Notes: generated from the letters alone by a model not told the origin. A DNA stretch of 13,557 nucleotides from Candidatus Woesearchaeota archaeon (GCA_015522765.1 WALR01000079.1:1-13557); one strand, 5' to 3'; shown: positions 1-8,490, numbered from the stretch's first letter. Numbers and translations: made by a program.

Positions 1-105
1 TTAGAGCAATACTGAAATGCTGAAAGAACCAGGTGATGCATCCCCAAAACTTATTGATGCATTTTAATTAATAAGAATCTTGGAAGATGTGGAATTTGCT
101 GATGA
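1..105. other. Left-edge non-coding stretch with repeated TGATGCAT
   Basis: No credible gene lies here. It is the 3' flank of the S8e gene. The octamer TGATGCAT occurs at 34-41 and again at 55-62, around a 13-base spacer. On the minus strand the sequence just past the S8e stop is A/T-rich but has no long T-run, so no clear terminator is visible. A 16-codon open stretch on the plus strand (17-67) is too short to support. Confidence 0.5.
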
Positions 106-486
106 TTACCTAATCAGGACAGCATTTATTATCCCTTGGCTGCCGGGCCTGCTCGTGACCCTCGCCTTCCCGAGCTTGGTCTCTATGATTGCGCCCTTTG
201 TAATAATATTTCGCCTTATGAAATGCCTGTTCGCAGGGTTCTCCACAACATTGAGAATCTTAGCAGAGGCATACACCTTCTTCTGCGGGTCGTAAACATT
301 AGCAATATCATCTGAGAGGAGCTTCTGCTTCTCGTTGCCGCCGCGCACCCTGACGACCTTGAACCTTCGCTCGCCGACCTTTGTGAGTGTGGGTTCGCCA
401 GCCATCTCATAAAGCCTTCTCTTTCTGGCTGCGATGTACCTCCCGCCTGTAACCTTCCTCTTTGACCTTGTAGTTGAGATTGCCAT
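106..486 (-). CDS. rps8e: Small ribosomal subunit protein S8e
   Basis: A 126-residue protein of the S8e family, a structural protein of the archaeal and eukaryotic small ribosomal subunit with no bacterial counterpart. The basic N-terminus carries the family hallmark TTRSKRKVTGGRY at residues 5-17, followed by YDP (about 66-68) and a C-terminal stretch typical of S8e with ITKGAIIET and SRPGSQGIINA. The length fits the family. A longer reading frame reaches 600, but the 38 added residues match nothing in S8e and the TATA box would then lie inside the gene. I therefore start at the ATG at 484-486. A TATA box 27 bases upstream predicts that transcription starts at or next to this ATG, so the mRNA is probably leaderless. 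The upstream neighbour on the same strand is the asparagine synthetase gene, 67 bases away. Confidence 0.96.
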   Translation of the reverse strand: MAISTTRSKRKVTGGRYIAARKRRLYEMAGEPTLTKVGERRFKVVRVRGGNEKQKLLSDDIANVYDPQKKVYASAKILNVVENPANRHFIRRNIITKGAIIETKLGKARVTSRPGSQGIINAVLIR

Positions 487-507
487 AGCAAAGAGGAAAA
501 AGCCGCT

Positions 508-517
508 ATTTATAAAT
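508..517 (-). promoter_or_regulatory. TATA box of the S8e gene
   Basis: On the minus strand the sequence reads TTTATAAATA, a near-ideal archaeal TATA box. Its centre is about 27 bases before the S8e ATG (486), which places the predicted transcript start at the start codon. No Shine-Dalgarno sequence precedes the ATG, consistent with leaderless translation. Confidence 0.65.
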
Positions 518-553
518 TTATTGATGAATGAACGCAAGAAGCAGAGATGCTGC

Positions 554-1453
554 CTAAATCTCAACCTTAATTCCCGGAACCCTCTTAAAGAGCTGGACAT
601 CCTTTATGTGGCTCGCCTTTGTAAGAAATCTTGCGAGGCGCTCCATTCCTATGCCTGCCCCTGCAGAGGGGGTGAAGCCCTCCCTTGCGTATTTTAGGTA
701 TGCCTCGTAACTCTTAAAATCCAGTCCGTCCCTCTTTATTCTCATAACAATCCTCTCATATTCATGTTCCCTCTCTGCCCCGCTTAATCCCTCTCCATAG
801 CCGAGGGGATAAATAATATCATAGTTGAGGTATTCCCCCGGCTGTTTCTCGTCTTCCTTGTCGTAGAACTCCCTTTTATGCGAGAGCGCCCAGAATGGTT
901 GCTCGTGTTCAAGGGATGCCTTTCTTTCCCACTCTTCTCCGTACCTCTCCTTTAATTCCTTTGTTGTGTACCTCTTAAATGGCGGGCTGAACCTGAATAT
1001 TTCAGTTCCAATTACTTTGAATTCCTCCCCTGCCTCTTTCTCAAGGAATCCCGTAAGGCCTGAGTAGTACTCCTCTACAATAGAAAACACATCCTCCATT
1101 TTTGCATTGGCAATCTCGAAGTCTGCCTGGGTGAACTCGAAGAGGTGTCTTCCTGATTTCATTCTCTCTTTTCTCTCCAGTCTTATGTTAGGGCTCATAA
1201 TGAACAGCCTGTCAAATGTTCTCAGGGCGTACTGCTTGTGAAGAATCATCGAGGTAACCAGGCGCAGCACCTGGCCGTTGTACTCAATCTCGGGTATCTT
1301 CACAACAGAGCTTCCCGGATCAGGGCCGAGGGGGTCAACTGATTTCCCAAGCATCACCGGCATCAGCTGGACAAATCCCTTTCTGTGGAAAAATTCTACT
1401 GTATACATAAATATCTTTCCCAGGATTCTTATCCTTGCCTCCTTCTTATCCAT
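554..1453 (-). CDS. asnA: Asparagine synthetase related to asparaginyl-tRNA synthetase (AS-AR type)
   Basis: A 299-residue class II aminoacyl-tRNA synthetase core without the N-terminal OB-fold anticodon-binding domain. Motif 2 is seen around residues 88-113 (SPNIRLE, then GRHLFEFTQADFE). Motif 3 is GAGIGMERL at 265-273. Other segments, DPLGPDP (39-45), TSMILHKQ (67-74), NYDIIYPLGYGE (210-221) and RVPGI (291-295), agree closely with my memory of the Pyrococcus abyssi enzyme, which makes free asparagine from aspartate and ammonia with ATP and does not charge tRNA. The length is near that enzyme's roughly 294 residues. I chose the ATG at 1453 because GGAGG lies 8 bases before it; the open frame continues to 1582 but that extension would run through the promoter region. 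It is divergent from an Lrp/AsnC-family regulator that may control it. The alternative, an AsnRS fragment, is unlikely because the core is complete. Confidence 0.9.
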   Translation of the reverse strand: MDKKEARIRILGKIFMYTVEFFHRKGFVQLMPVMLGKSVDPLGPDPGSSVVKIPEIEYNGQVLRLVTSMILHKQYALRTFDRLFIMSPNIRLERKERMKSGRHLFEFTQADFEIANAKMEDVFSIVEEYYSGLTGFLEKEAGEEFKVIGTEIFRFSPPFKRYTTKELKERYGEEWERKASLEHEQPFWALSHKREFYDKEDEKQPGEYLNYDIIYPLGYGEGLSGAEREHEYERIVMRIKRDGLDFKSYEAYLKYAREGFTPSAGAGIGMERLARFLTKASHIKDVQLFKRVPGIKVEI

Positions 1454-1461
1454 GTTTATCG

Positions 1462-1466
1462 CCTCC
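1462..1466 (-). promoter_or_regulatory. Shine-Dalgarno site of the asparagine synthetase gene
   Basis: The minus strand reads GGAGG, separated by 8 bases from the ATG at 1453. It decides the start of this gene against the longer open frame upstream. Confidence 0.7.
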
Positions 1467-1536
1467 GTATCCTTATGGCATGTATTTAGAATGCGGCTAT
1501 TCTTAATAAGTTTATCCAATAAAACATTGTATTTAT

Positions 1537-1571
1537 TGCAAGAAAAGGAAAGATTTATATAGAAACTTGCA
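1537..1571. promoter_or_regulatory. Inverted repeat flanking the regulator TATA box, candidate operator
   Basis: TGCAAG at 1537-1542 and its exact reverse complement CTTGCA at 1566-1571 are separated by 23 bases that contain the TATA box and the purine-rich element before it. A dimeric or octameric Lrp-type protein bound to both arms would cover the basal promoter, so autoregulation is a natural inference. No binding evidence can be read from sequence alone. Confidence 0.35.
1553..1561 (+). promoter_or_regulatory. TATA box of the Lrp/AsnC regulator gene
   Basis: ATTTATATA preceded by purine-rich AAAGGAAAG (a plausible BRE). The centre is about 27-28 bases before the ATG at 1585, predicting a leaderless transcript. 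The distance argues for ATG 1585 rather than the in-frame TTG at 1567. Confidence 0.65.
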
Positions 1572-1584
1572 CATATGTACAATT

Positions 1585-2043
1585 ATGGAGTACAAACTCG
1601 ACGATAAAGACTGGAAGATAATCAGTCTGCTTCAGGAACACGCGGACTACTCGACGAGGCAGATGGCAAAAAGACTGCTCATGCCTGTAACAACAGTCCA
1701 CCACCGCATAAGAAAACTCAGGAAGCAGAGGATAATAAAAAAATTCACTGTGGAGCTTGACTATGGGAAGACAGGCAGGAGCTTTGTTGCATATGTGCTA
1801 ATCTCTGTCAACCTTGAGGTTCTAAAGAAGAAGAGGAGGACTCAGCACGACCTTGCGCGTGAGATAAGAAGAATAGACGAGGTTGAGCGCGTTGACATAG
1901 TCTCAGGAGGAACAGATATGATTGCACTTGTGCGCGTCAAGGATGTTGATAAATTCGACAAACTGCTCTTAGGCAGGCTCCAGCTCATAGAGGGCATAAA
2001 GAACACGCAGTCATTGATTGTGATTCACGCTGGCAGGATATAG
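1585..2043 (+). CDS. Lrp/AsnC-family transcriptional regulator
   Basis: A 152-residue DNA-binding regulator. The N-terminal helix-turn-helix occupies roughly residues 5-55, with LDDKDWKIISLLQ leading into a recognition region around VTTVHHRIRKL (35-45). The C-terminal part (about 66-150) is the RAM/effector-binding fold, with the family-typical VSGGTDMIALV (106-116) and IEGIKNTQSLIVI. A lysine/arginine-rich stretch near 81-96 lengthens the linker between the first RAM strand and helix. Family members oligomerise and usually sense amino acids. It is divergently transcribed from the asparagine synthetase gene, an arrangement like E. coli asnC-asnA, so control of asparagine synthesis is a good guess but only inferred. 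The start is ATG 1585, set by the TATA distance; an in-frame TTG at 1567 would add six residues without homology. No Shine-Dalgarno site is visible. Confidence 0.92.
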   Translation: MEYKLDDKDWKIISLLQEHADYSTRQMAKRLLMPVTTVHHRIRKLRKQRIIKKFTVELDYGKTGRSFVAYVLISVNLEVLKKKRRTQHDLAREIRRIDEVERVDIVSGGTDMIALVRVKDVDKFDKLLLGRLQLIEGIKNTQSLIVIHAGRI

Positions 2044-2071
2044 GGAGCGGCAATGCGATAAATACACTGCA

Positions 2072-2077
2072 AAAAAC
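2072..2077 (-). terminator. T-tract after nadE
   Basis: Downstream of the nadE stop codon the minus strand contains six consecutive T (GTTAGTTTTTTGCAG). Archaeal RNA polymerase often stops at T-runs without a hairpin. The 57-base gap to the convergent regulator gene shows no other signal. Confidence 0.4.
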
Positions 2078-2100
2078 TAACCCGATTAGCAGAAATCCGC

Positions 2101-3759
2101 TTAAACCTCATCCCTGTTAATTATCGTCTCCCTGAAGTCTGTTCCGAAGCCCCTCCTGGAGATGCTTATTATTGGCGGCGCCTGCATCCTCTTGAAGCTT
2201 GCCTGCCTGAAGCGCCTGAGAACATCATCTACAACCCCCACAACCTTTTCTTTACCTTTATAATTCCTCTTCATCCTTTTTATAATCTCTTCTCTTCCTG
2301 CGCGCTCCTCAAGTATCATCCGCAGTATGCTGTCAACCATTGAATAGTCAAATGGGTCCTCGCTGTTCTCCCTCCTCAGCTCTGCGTCAGGAGCCGCTTT
2401 TATTGTCTCTTCAGGGATGATTTTATTTTTTCGGTTTATCTCTTCTGCAAGCCTGAATACATCGCTCTTGTAGACATCCCCCAGGATGCTTATCCCCCCT
2501 ATGAGGTCGCCGTAAAGCGTTGAGTAGCCAAGCGCAGTCTCGCTCTTGTTGCTCGTGTTAATCAGGAGTGCCTTCTCCTTATTTGATAGCCCCATAAGGA
2601 TTATCCCTCTTGTCCTTGCCTGCAGGTTCTCATAGGTGATACCATTAGCTACGCCTATGTCCCTGCCTATCTTCCTGTATATCCCATCTATCCTTATCCT
2701 CTTAAACCCTGTTTCAAGGTTTTCCGCGAGCTTTCTTGAGGCAGCTGTGAGTTTCCTCTTGCTGTACTCTGACGGAAGGTTCACGAGGGTTACATTACGC
2801 CTTCCAAGTGCCTTTACTGCTATGACTGCTGATACAGCGCTGTCTATGCCTCCTGAGACGCCCACAATCGCCCTGTGAAAATTGTTCTCCTGCGCGTATT
2901 CTCTCAGGCCGTATACCAATCCCTTAAGCGTCTCCCCCTGGCTTGTTCTTCTCCACTCTTTCGAGTGTTCGCTGTTCATTATCTTATGGATGAAAACACC
3001 CTCTTTGAATGATGGGACCTCAAGGATTCCGCCGTCAGGAAGCAGGATAAAACCTGAGCCGTCGAATAGCAGAATGTTCTTTCCTGTGTCTCCTATTCCA
3101 AGGGTGTTCACATAAATGAAGGGCGCATTAAACCTTCTTGCCTGCCTGAGCGCAGCCCTCCTCCTCTCCTCCCTCTTGCCAGGATAAAAGGGAGAGGCGG
3201 CTATTGTTATTATCATATCAAGCCTTTCTGCCCCTATCTCTCTTTTAATCATTTGTGCAGGCTTCTCGTTGACAAAGCTGTCAAACATGTCCTCGCACAC
3301 CATCAACCCTGCCCTTACCCTCCTTCCTCTGATGTCAAGCTCGACGGTTCTCTTCCCTGTGTAACTCCTGAAATACCTCTTATCCTCAAAGTACCTCTCT
3401 GAGGCAAGGAGTGTTTTTCCGCTTCTCAGGACAAGACTTCCATTACTGAAAACAAAGACAGAGTTCTCCCTTATACGCCTGTTGTATTGGTCCCTCTCCC
3501 TAAGAAGCTTAACCCCGCCTATTATGACAACTATTCCCCGGCTTGCTTTGCCTACCTCTTTAAGTGCCTCTTCCTGTTTAAGAATAAAGCTGTCATTCTC
3601 GAACCTGTCAAGGTTGGAGTAGCCTGTTATTGCTGTCTCTGGGAAAACAACTATGTCGGCATCTCCTTCTTTCGCTTTATTAATTGCCCTCAGAACCCTC
3701 TCCCTGTTTCCCCTTACATCCCCCTGAACTATCCTTGTCTGGGCAAGGGCGATTCTCAT
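2101..3759 (-). CDS. nadE: Glutamine-dependent NAD+ synthetase
   Basis: A 552-residue two-domain enzyme catalysing the last step of NAD formation, ATP-dependent amidation of deamido-NAD. The N-terminal domain (about 1-260) is a nitrilase-like glutaminase with the complete Glu-Lys-Cys triad visible as FPE41, K115 in SGKTLL and C155 in MVCED. The C-terminal domain (about 275-552) is the synthetase, with the PP-loop SGGIDS at 302-307 and NTSNKSE further on. Many archaeal NadE proteins are the short ammonia-dependent form, so the fused glutaminase is notable; the fused form is widespread in bacteria. Start: ATG at 3757-3759 with GAGGT about 8 bases upstream. It lies 10 bases after purA on the same strand and is probably co-transcribed with it. 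Both enzymes serve adenine-nucleotide or cofactor synthesis. Confidence 0.96.
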   Translation of the reverse strand: MRIALAQTRIVQGDVRGNRERVLRAINKAKEGDADIVVFPETAITGYSNLDRFENDSFILKQEEALKEVGKASRGIVVIIGGVKLLRERDQYNRRIRENSVFVFSNGSLVLRSGKTLLASERYFEDKRYFRSYTGKRTVELDIRGRRVRAGLMVCEDMFDSFVNEKPAQMIKREIGAERLDMIITIAASPFYPGKREERRRAALRQARRFNAPFIYVNTLGIGDTGKNILLFDGSGFILLPDGGILEVPSFKEGVFIHKIMNSEHSKEWRRTSQGETLKGLVYGLREYAQENNFHRAIVGVSGGIDSAVSAVIAVKALGRRNVTLVNLPSEYSKRKLTAASRKLAENLETGFKRIRIDGIYRKIGRDIGVANGITYENLQARTRGIILMGLSNKEKALLINTSNKSETALGYSTLYGDLIGGISILGDVYKSDVFRLAEEINRKNKIIPEETIKAAPDAELRRENSEDPFDYSMVDSILRMILEERAGREEIIKRMKRNYKGKEKVVGVVDDVLRRFRQASFKRMQAPPIISISRRGFGTDFRETIINRDEV

Positions 3760-3769
3760 GGCGGCTACC

Positions 3770-5056
<1,287 letters not shown>

Positions 5057-5083
5057 TTACTTCAATAAAAGATTATGCTTAAC

Positions 5084-5092
5084 ATATAAAAA
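5084..5092 (-). promoter_or_regulatory. TATA box of purA-nadE, overlapping a T-tract
   Basis: The minus strand reads CTTTTTATATG. TTTTTATAT is a plausible TATA box with its centre about 40 bases before the purA ATG, giving a short leader. The same T-run lies just after the stop of the upstream winged-helix gene and could also end the argF-argS transcript. Confidence 0.5.
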
Positions 5093-5102
5093 GCTTTGTT
5101 AA

Positions 5103-5765
5103 TCATGGCTGTTCACCTGCAATTAATCCTCTGGCTATATCCTCAAAGGCCTTATCAAGTTTTCCTGCTATTAAGAGCGCGGCGGCACATGACCTGACAA
5201 CAGAGCGCTCCTCCCTGCCGTAAAAGAACACACCTGCTTCTCCCTCTGAGAGATTAATTGCATCACTGAGACAATCCCCCTGCTTTCTTCCTGCATGCAG
5301 CCTTACAGCTATTCCTGAATCCTTAAGCTTAAACCCTTTCTCCCCGTCTGTTATGATGGTTATTGCGCCTGACGCCCCGTTCCTTATGGCAATGTCCCTT
5401 AGCTCAATTGCCCCTATTGTATCGGCAATCCTGAGGAAGCACATCTTGTTTCCCCTGCCAAAAAGGGAGGCGCTCTTCCCCTTAGAGATAATTGCCTCTC
5501 CCTTAATGGAAACCTTAAAGCAAGCCCTGCTTCCACTAAGACTTTTCTCAAAGAGGGATATGCCTTTCTCAGAAAGAAAGTGGCCTCCCCTGTCAGACCT
5601 GACGAGTTTGCTCTTTTTAAGGAGGTCAAGCTCCTCCCTGACAACACCCTCTGAGACAGAAAGAAGCCTGCTAAGGGCTTTCCTGCTCCTCCTTCCCTTA
5701 TCCAGGAAGAGGAGGATTAACAATATATCTTCCTTACTCGCGGAGCCGGCCCTCATATCTGTCAC
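5103..5765 (-). CDS. Winged-helix protein with unknown C-terminal domain
   Basis: A 220-residue protein without an assignable role. Residues about 11-75 form a winged-helix DNA-binding fold: SRKALSRLLSVSEGVVREELDLL is helix-turn-helix-like, and SDRGGHFLSEKG is a likely wing. Residues about 80-215 make a separate domain with ELRDIAIRNGASGAITI, which resembles archaeal proteins I recall as DUF4443; that assignment is from memory. No membrane segment is seen. It is translationally coupled to argS: the argS TGA overlaps the GTG start in a GTGA junction. An in-frame ATG at 5756 is an alternative start. Its place after argF and argS suggests a regulator tied to arginine supply or translation, but this is inference. 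Confidence 0.75.
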   Translation of the reverse strand: MTDMRAGSASKEDILLILLFLDKGRRSRKALSRLLSVSEGVVREELDLLKKSKLVRSDRGGHFLSEKGISLFEKSLSGSRACFKVSIKGEAIISKGKSASLFGRGNKMCFLRIADTIGAIELRDIAIRNGASGAITIITDGEKGFKLKDSGIAVRLHAGRKQGDCLSDAINLSEGEAGVFFYGREERSVVRSCAAALLIAGKLDKAFEDIARGLIAGEQP

Positions 5766-7423
5766 ATCTCTTCAAGAAGGGGGATATTCAGGAGTGTCAA
5801 CGCATCCCTTATTGTCTCCCTGACTGCCTTTACAAGGAGAACCCTCGCCCTACTCAGCCCTCTGTCACTGCTTATAACCCTCTCCTTATGGTAGTATTCG
5901 TTAAACATCTGGCTTAACTCTATGAGATACCTCGCGAGGAGGTGCGGCCTGAATGTGCGGGCAGAGTCTGCAATTATCTCTTCTTTCTCTGCGACCTTGA
6001 ACAGGAGCTGCTTCTCCTCCTCTTTGTCAATGAGTGAGTAGTCAACACTTTCCTCATCATCCTTATATTTTCTTATTATGCTGTTGCACCTTGCAAGGGT
6101 GTAAAGTACATAGGGCCCTGTTTCCCCCTCAAAGTCAAGTGCGTTCTCCCAACTGAAGGTTATTATCCTTAATGGCTCAATCTTTACCATACTGAACTTG
6201 AGCGCTGCAAGCGCGATTGTCCCGGCGGTTGCGGCTGATTTATTAGCAGGCCATTCAGGATGCCTCTCCTTCACGCCCTTAAGTGCAAGAGAGGTCATCC
6301 TGTCCCTTAAATGAGAGTAGAGGACCACATTCCCCTCCCTGCTTGACATCTTGCCCTCGGGAAGCATTACCAGTTCGTAGGGAATGTGCACGCTTTTATG
6401 GGCCGCCTCAAATTTCCCAAGCTCGAATATTCTGAAGAGCTGTCTGAAGTAGAGCTCCTGCTCCTTGCCGACTATATGGATGCTCTTGTCAGGGTTAAAC
6501 TCCCTGAACTTTATCTTTGCCAGGCCAAGGTCCTTTGCATGGTACAATGGAGTGTCATCAGAGCGGAGCAGAACGACTACCCCCATGTTTTCATCTGACA
6601 AATCAACTATTAATGCGCCCTCGCTCCTCTTTGCAATGCCCTTCTTCTCAAGCTCGCGCGCCTGTTTAACCCCCTCTTGTTCAACCTCTGACTCAAAGTA
6701 GAACCTGTCAAATTTAACATCGAACTCTTCGTAAAGCTTTGAGAAGTCTTTGAGGCACGCCTCCCTTGTCTTAAGCCAGAGCTCTGTCCATTCCTTCTCC
6801 CTCTTGTGCAGGGCAATGTTTATCTCTGCAACCTCACCATCGAATTCTGAATGCGCTTCAAGGAATTTATTTGCTTTCATATACACCCCGCCAAGCCACT
6901 CGGCAGCCCCCTCCTCAGGCATCTTAAGATTAAAGTGCTTCATGCCCCATAGGCACTTCGCAACATGCATTCCTATATCTCCCTGATAATTAATCCTTAT
7001 GACCCTGTTTCCAGCCCTCTCGGCTATTCTGCACAGAGCCTCCCCTATCGAGAGGTTCCTTATGTGGCCTATGTGGACTGCCTTGTGGGTGTTTGCCTGG
7101 AAGAACTCAACAGCGAGTATTCCCCCGCGCTTCTTGTCCTCCTGCTCTTTGTTGAGAACATGCGTTATGACCTCCTCTGCCAGCCTCGCCTTGTTAAGAA
7201 AGATGTTGAGGTAGGGGCCCTCTGCCTTAACCTCTCTGATTATTTCATTGGGGTGTATTCTTTCCGCAAGGTAGAGGGCGAGTTCAGCGGGATTTTTACC
7301 CTGCCTCCTTGCCTCCTCGAAGAGCGGGACTGCAAAGTCGCCCATCTCCTCCCTTGGAGGCCTTTGTATCACAGGTTTTATCCCGTTTGCCTCAATTAGC
7401 TTTCTTATGTGTTCCTTAAACAT
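5762..7423 (-). CDS. argS: Arginyl-tRNA synthetase
   Basis: A 553-residue class I aminoacyl-tRNA synthetase that charges tRNA-Arg. The N-terminal Arg-tRNA-binding domain (about 1-90) includes GDFAVPLF and GPYLNIF. The catalytic core carries QANTHKAVHIGHIRNLSIG, with HIGH at 117-120, and a KMSKS-equivalent KMSS at 358-361 inside LPEGKMSSREGNV. The C-terminal helical DALR anticodon domain follows from about 430, with ETGPYVLYTLAR and HLLARYLIELSQMFNEYYH, ending in a helix with ALTLLNIPLLEEM. The length is normal. Start: ATG 7421-7423, one base after the argF stop, with AGGGGAA upstream as a ribosome site inside the end of argF. Coupling of ornithine carbamoyltransferase and ArgRS links arginine production to its use in translation. 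Confidence 0.97.
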   Translation of the reverse strand: MFKEHIRKLIEANGIKPVIQRPPREEMGDFAVPLFEEARRQGKNPAELALYLAERIHPNEIIREVKAEGPYLNIFLNKARLAEEVITHVLNKEQEDKKRGGILAVEFFQANTHKAVHIGHIRNLSIGEALCRIAERAGNRVIRINYQGDIGMHVAKCLWGMKHFNLKMPEEGAAEWLGGVYMKANKFLEAHSEFDGEVAEINIALHKREKEWTELWLKTREACLKDFSKLYEEFDVKFDRFYFESEVEQEGVKQARELEKKGIAKRSEGALIVDLSDENMGVVVLLRSDDTPLYHAKDLGLAKIKFREFNPDKSIHIVGKEQELYFRQLFRIFELGKFEAAHKSVHIPYELVMLPEGKMSSREGNVVLYSHLRDRMTSLALKGVKERHPEWPANKSAATAGTIALAALKFSMVKIEPLRIITFSWENALDFEGETGPYVLYTLARCNSIIRKYKDDEESVDYSLIDKEEEKQLLFKVAEKEEIIADSARTFRPHLLARYLIELSQMFNEYYHKERVISSDRGLSRARVLLVKAVRETIRDALTLLNIPLLEEM

Positions 7424-7424
7424 C

Positions 7425-8363
7425 TTATTCCCCTGTATTGTTAAGAAGCGTCAGCATCAGGGCGTTCTGGGCGTGCATCCTGTTCTCTGCCTGGTCAAAT
7501 ACTATGCTTTTTGCGCCGTCAATAACCTCTGAGGCTACCTCCTGCTTCCTGCTCGCCGGCAGGCAGTGCATGAAAACTGCGTTCTCCGCCGCCCTGCTCA
7601 TAAGGGCTGATGTTACCCTGAAAGGGGCAAGCTTTTCCGCCCTCTCCTCTTCCTCTTCCTTTGGTATGTGGTAGCTCATCCAGGAGTCAGTATAAATGAT
7701 ATTTGCGCCTTTAACCGCCTCCTCCGCGCTGTTGAAGAGCTTTACAACGCAACCGTTCTCCTCTGCAATTTGCTTTGCTTCCTTAACCACTGTGCTGTCA
7801 GGCCTGAACTCCGGATAATCGGGGAAGGCAACATTTATGTTTATGCCAGCCATAGCGCATCCGTAGAGGAGGGAATGGGTAACATTGTTGTTGGAGTCGC
7901 CAACATATGCCAGCTTTAACCCCTTAAGCTCCCCGAATTTCTCCTTTATGGTGAAGAGGTCTGCAACAATCTGGCAGGGATGGGTGAAGTCTGTAAGCGC
8001 ATTAATCACAGGAACAGAGGAGTTCTCTGCAAGCTCTTCAATATCTGAATGTTTGTAAAGCCTCGCCATTATTATATCTACAAACCTCGACGCTGTCTTT
8101 GCCGTATCGCTTATACTCTCCTTCTTTCCAAGGGGAGAGTCCTTTATGCTGTAGAATATGGCGTGGCCCCCCATCCTCGTCATCCCTGTCTCAAAGCTTA
8201 CCCTTGTCCTTAATGAGGGCTTTTCAAATATCATCAAAAGAGTTTTGTTCCTCATTTTCTCCTCATACTTTTCAGGATTCTCCTTTATGTCTGCGGCAAG
8301 CTCGAGAATGGTTTTCAGCTCATCCACAGAGATGTCCTTTAATGTCAAAAAGTGTCTCACCAT
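7425..8363 (-). CDS. argF: Ornithine carbamoyltransferase (variant ornithine-loop motif)
   Basis: A 312-residue transcarbamylase, expected to make citrulline from ornithine and carbamoyl phosphate. The carbamoyl-phosphate site is clear: PSLRTR (49-54) and HPCQ (128-131). The C-terminal domain has HCLPASR (266-272) and FDQAENRMHAQNALM. The family fold and length are normal. Two positions are unusual: the ornithine-binding loop, usually containing SMG, reads DSWMSYHIP (226-234), and the usual HCLPAHR has Ser in place of the second His. The substrate is therefore probably, but not certainly, ornithine. The ATG at 8363 has AGGGGTGA about 5 bases upstream; an in-frame GTG at 8372 is less likely because it overlaps that site. 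It is the first gene of argF-argS-winged helix. Confidence 0.9.
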   Translation of the reverse strand: MVRHFLTLKDISVDELKTILELAADIKENPEKYEEKMRNKTLLMIFEKPSLRTRVSFETGMTRMGGHAIFYSIKDSPLGKKESISDTAKTASRFVDIIMARLYKHSDIEELAENSSVPVINALTDFTHPCQIVADLFTIKEKFGELKGLKLAYVGDSNNNVTHSLLYGCAMAGININVAFPDYPEFRPDSTVVKEAKQIAEENGCVVKLFNSAEEAVKGANIIYTDSWMSYHIPKEEEEERAEKLAPFRVTSALMSRAAENAVFMHCLPASRKQEVASEVIDGAKSIVFDQAENRMHAQNALMLTLLNNTGE

Positions 8364-8400
8364 ATAACTCACCCCTTAATATATTGATAATCAGGGATTA

Positions 8401-8410
8401 TTATTTATAT
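8401..8410 (-). promoter_or_regulatory. TATA box of argF-argS unit
   Basis: The minus strand reads ATATAAATAA after AACAAA. Its centre is about 42 bases before the argF ATG, predicting a leader of about 16 bases that includes the AGGGGTGA ribosome site. Confidence 0.55.
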
Positions 8411-8450
8411 TTTGTTATTATTGCATGGCTAGGAGGTGCATTCAATAAGC

Positions 8451-8458
8451 TTTAAATA
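8451..8458 (+). promoter_or_regulatory. TATA box of gltX
   Basis: TTTAAATA lies about 36 bases before the gltX ATG. Transcription is predicted near 8480, close to the start of the ribosome site GGGAGGGG (8476-8483), which is 7 bases before the ATG. Confidence 0.5.
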
Positions 8459-8490
8459 TTCTGCTCTATTTCAGAGGGAGGGGATAAGAA

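Larger units (their letters stand above)
8364..8490. other. Divergent promoter region between argF and gltX
   Basis: This 127-base stretch carries the argF TATA box on the minus strand (8401-8410), the gltX TATA box on the plus strand (8451-8458) and both ribosome sites. It also holds an unexplained AGGAGGTG at 8431-8438, upstream of the predicted gltX start of transcription. No gene is visible. Confidence 0.6.

Noticed and set aside
17-67. Short plus-strand ORF of 16 codons at the left edge (MLKEPGDASPKLIDAF)
   Set aside because: Protein-like in composition but very short, with no ribosome site or TATA box; a stop codon lies just upstream in the same frame.
487-600. N-terminal extension of the S8e reading frame
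   Set aside because: It crosses the TATA box and the end of the asparagine synthetase gene and has no counterpart in S8e proteins.
8431-8438. Perfect AGGAGGTG between argF and gltX
   Set aside because: No ATG, GTG or TTG follows at a usable distance and the frame after it closes quickly; it also lies upstream of the predicted gltX transcript start. Noted only as unexplained.
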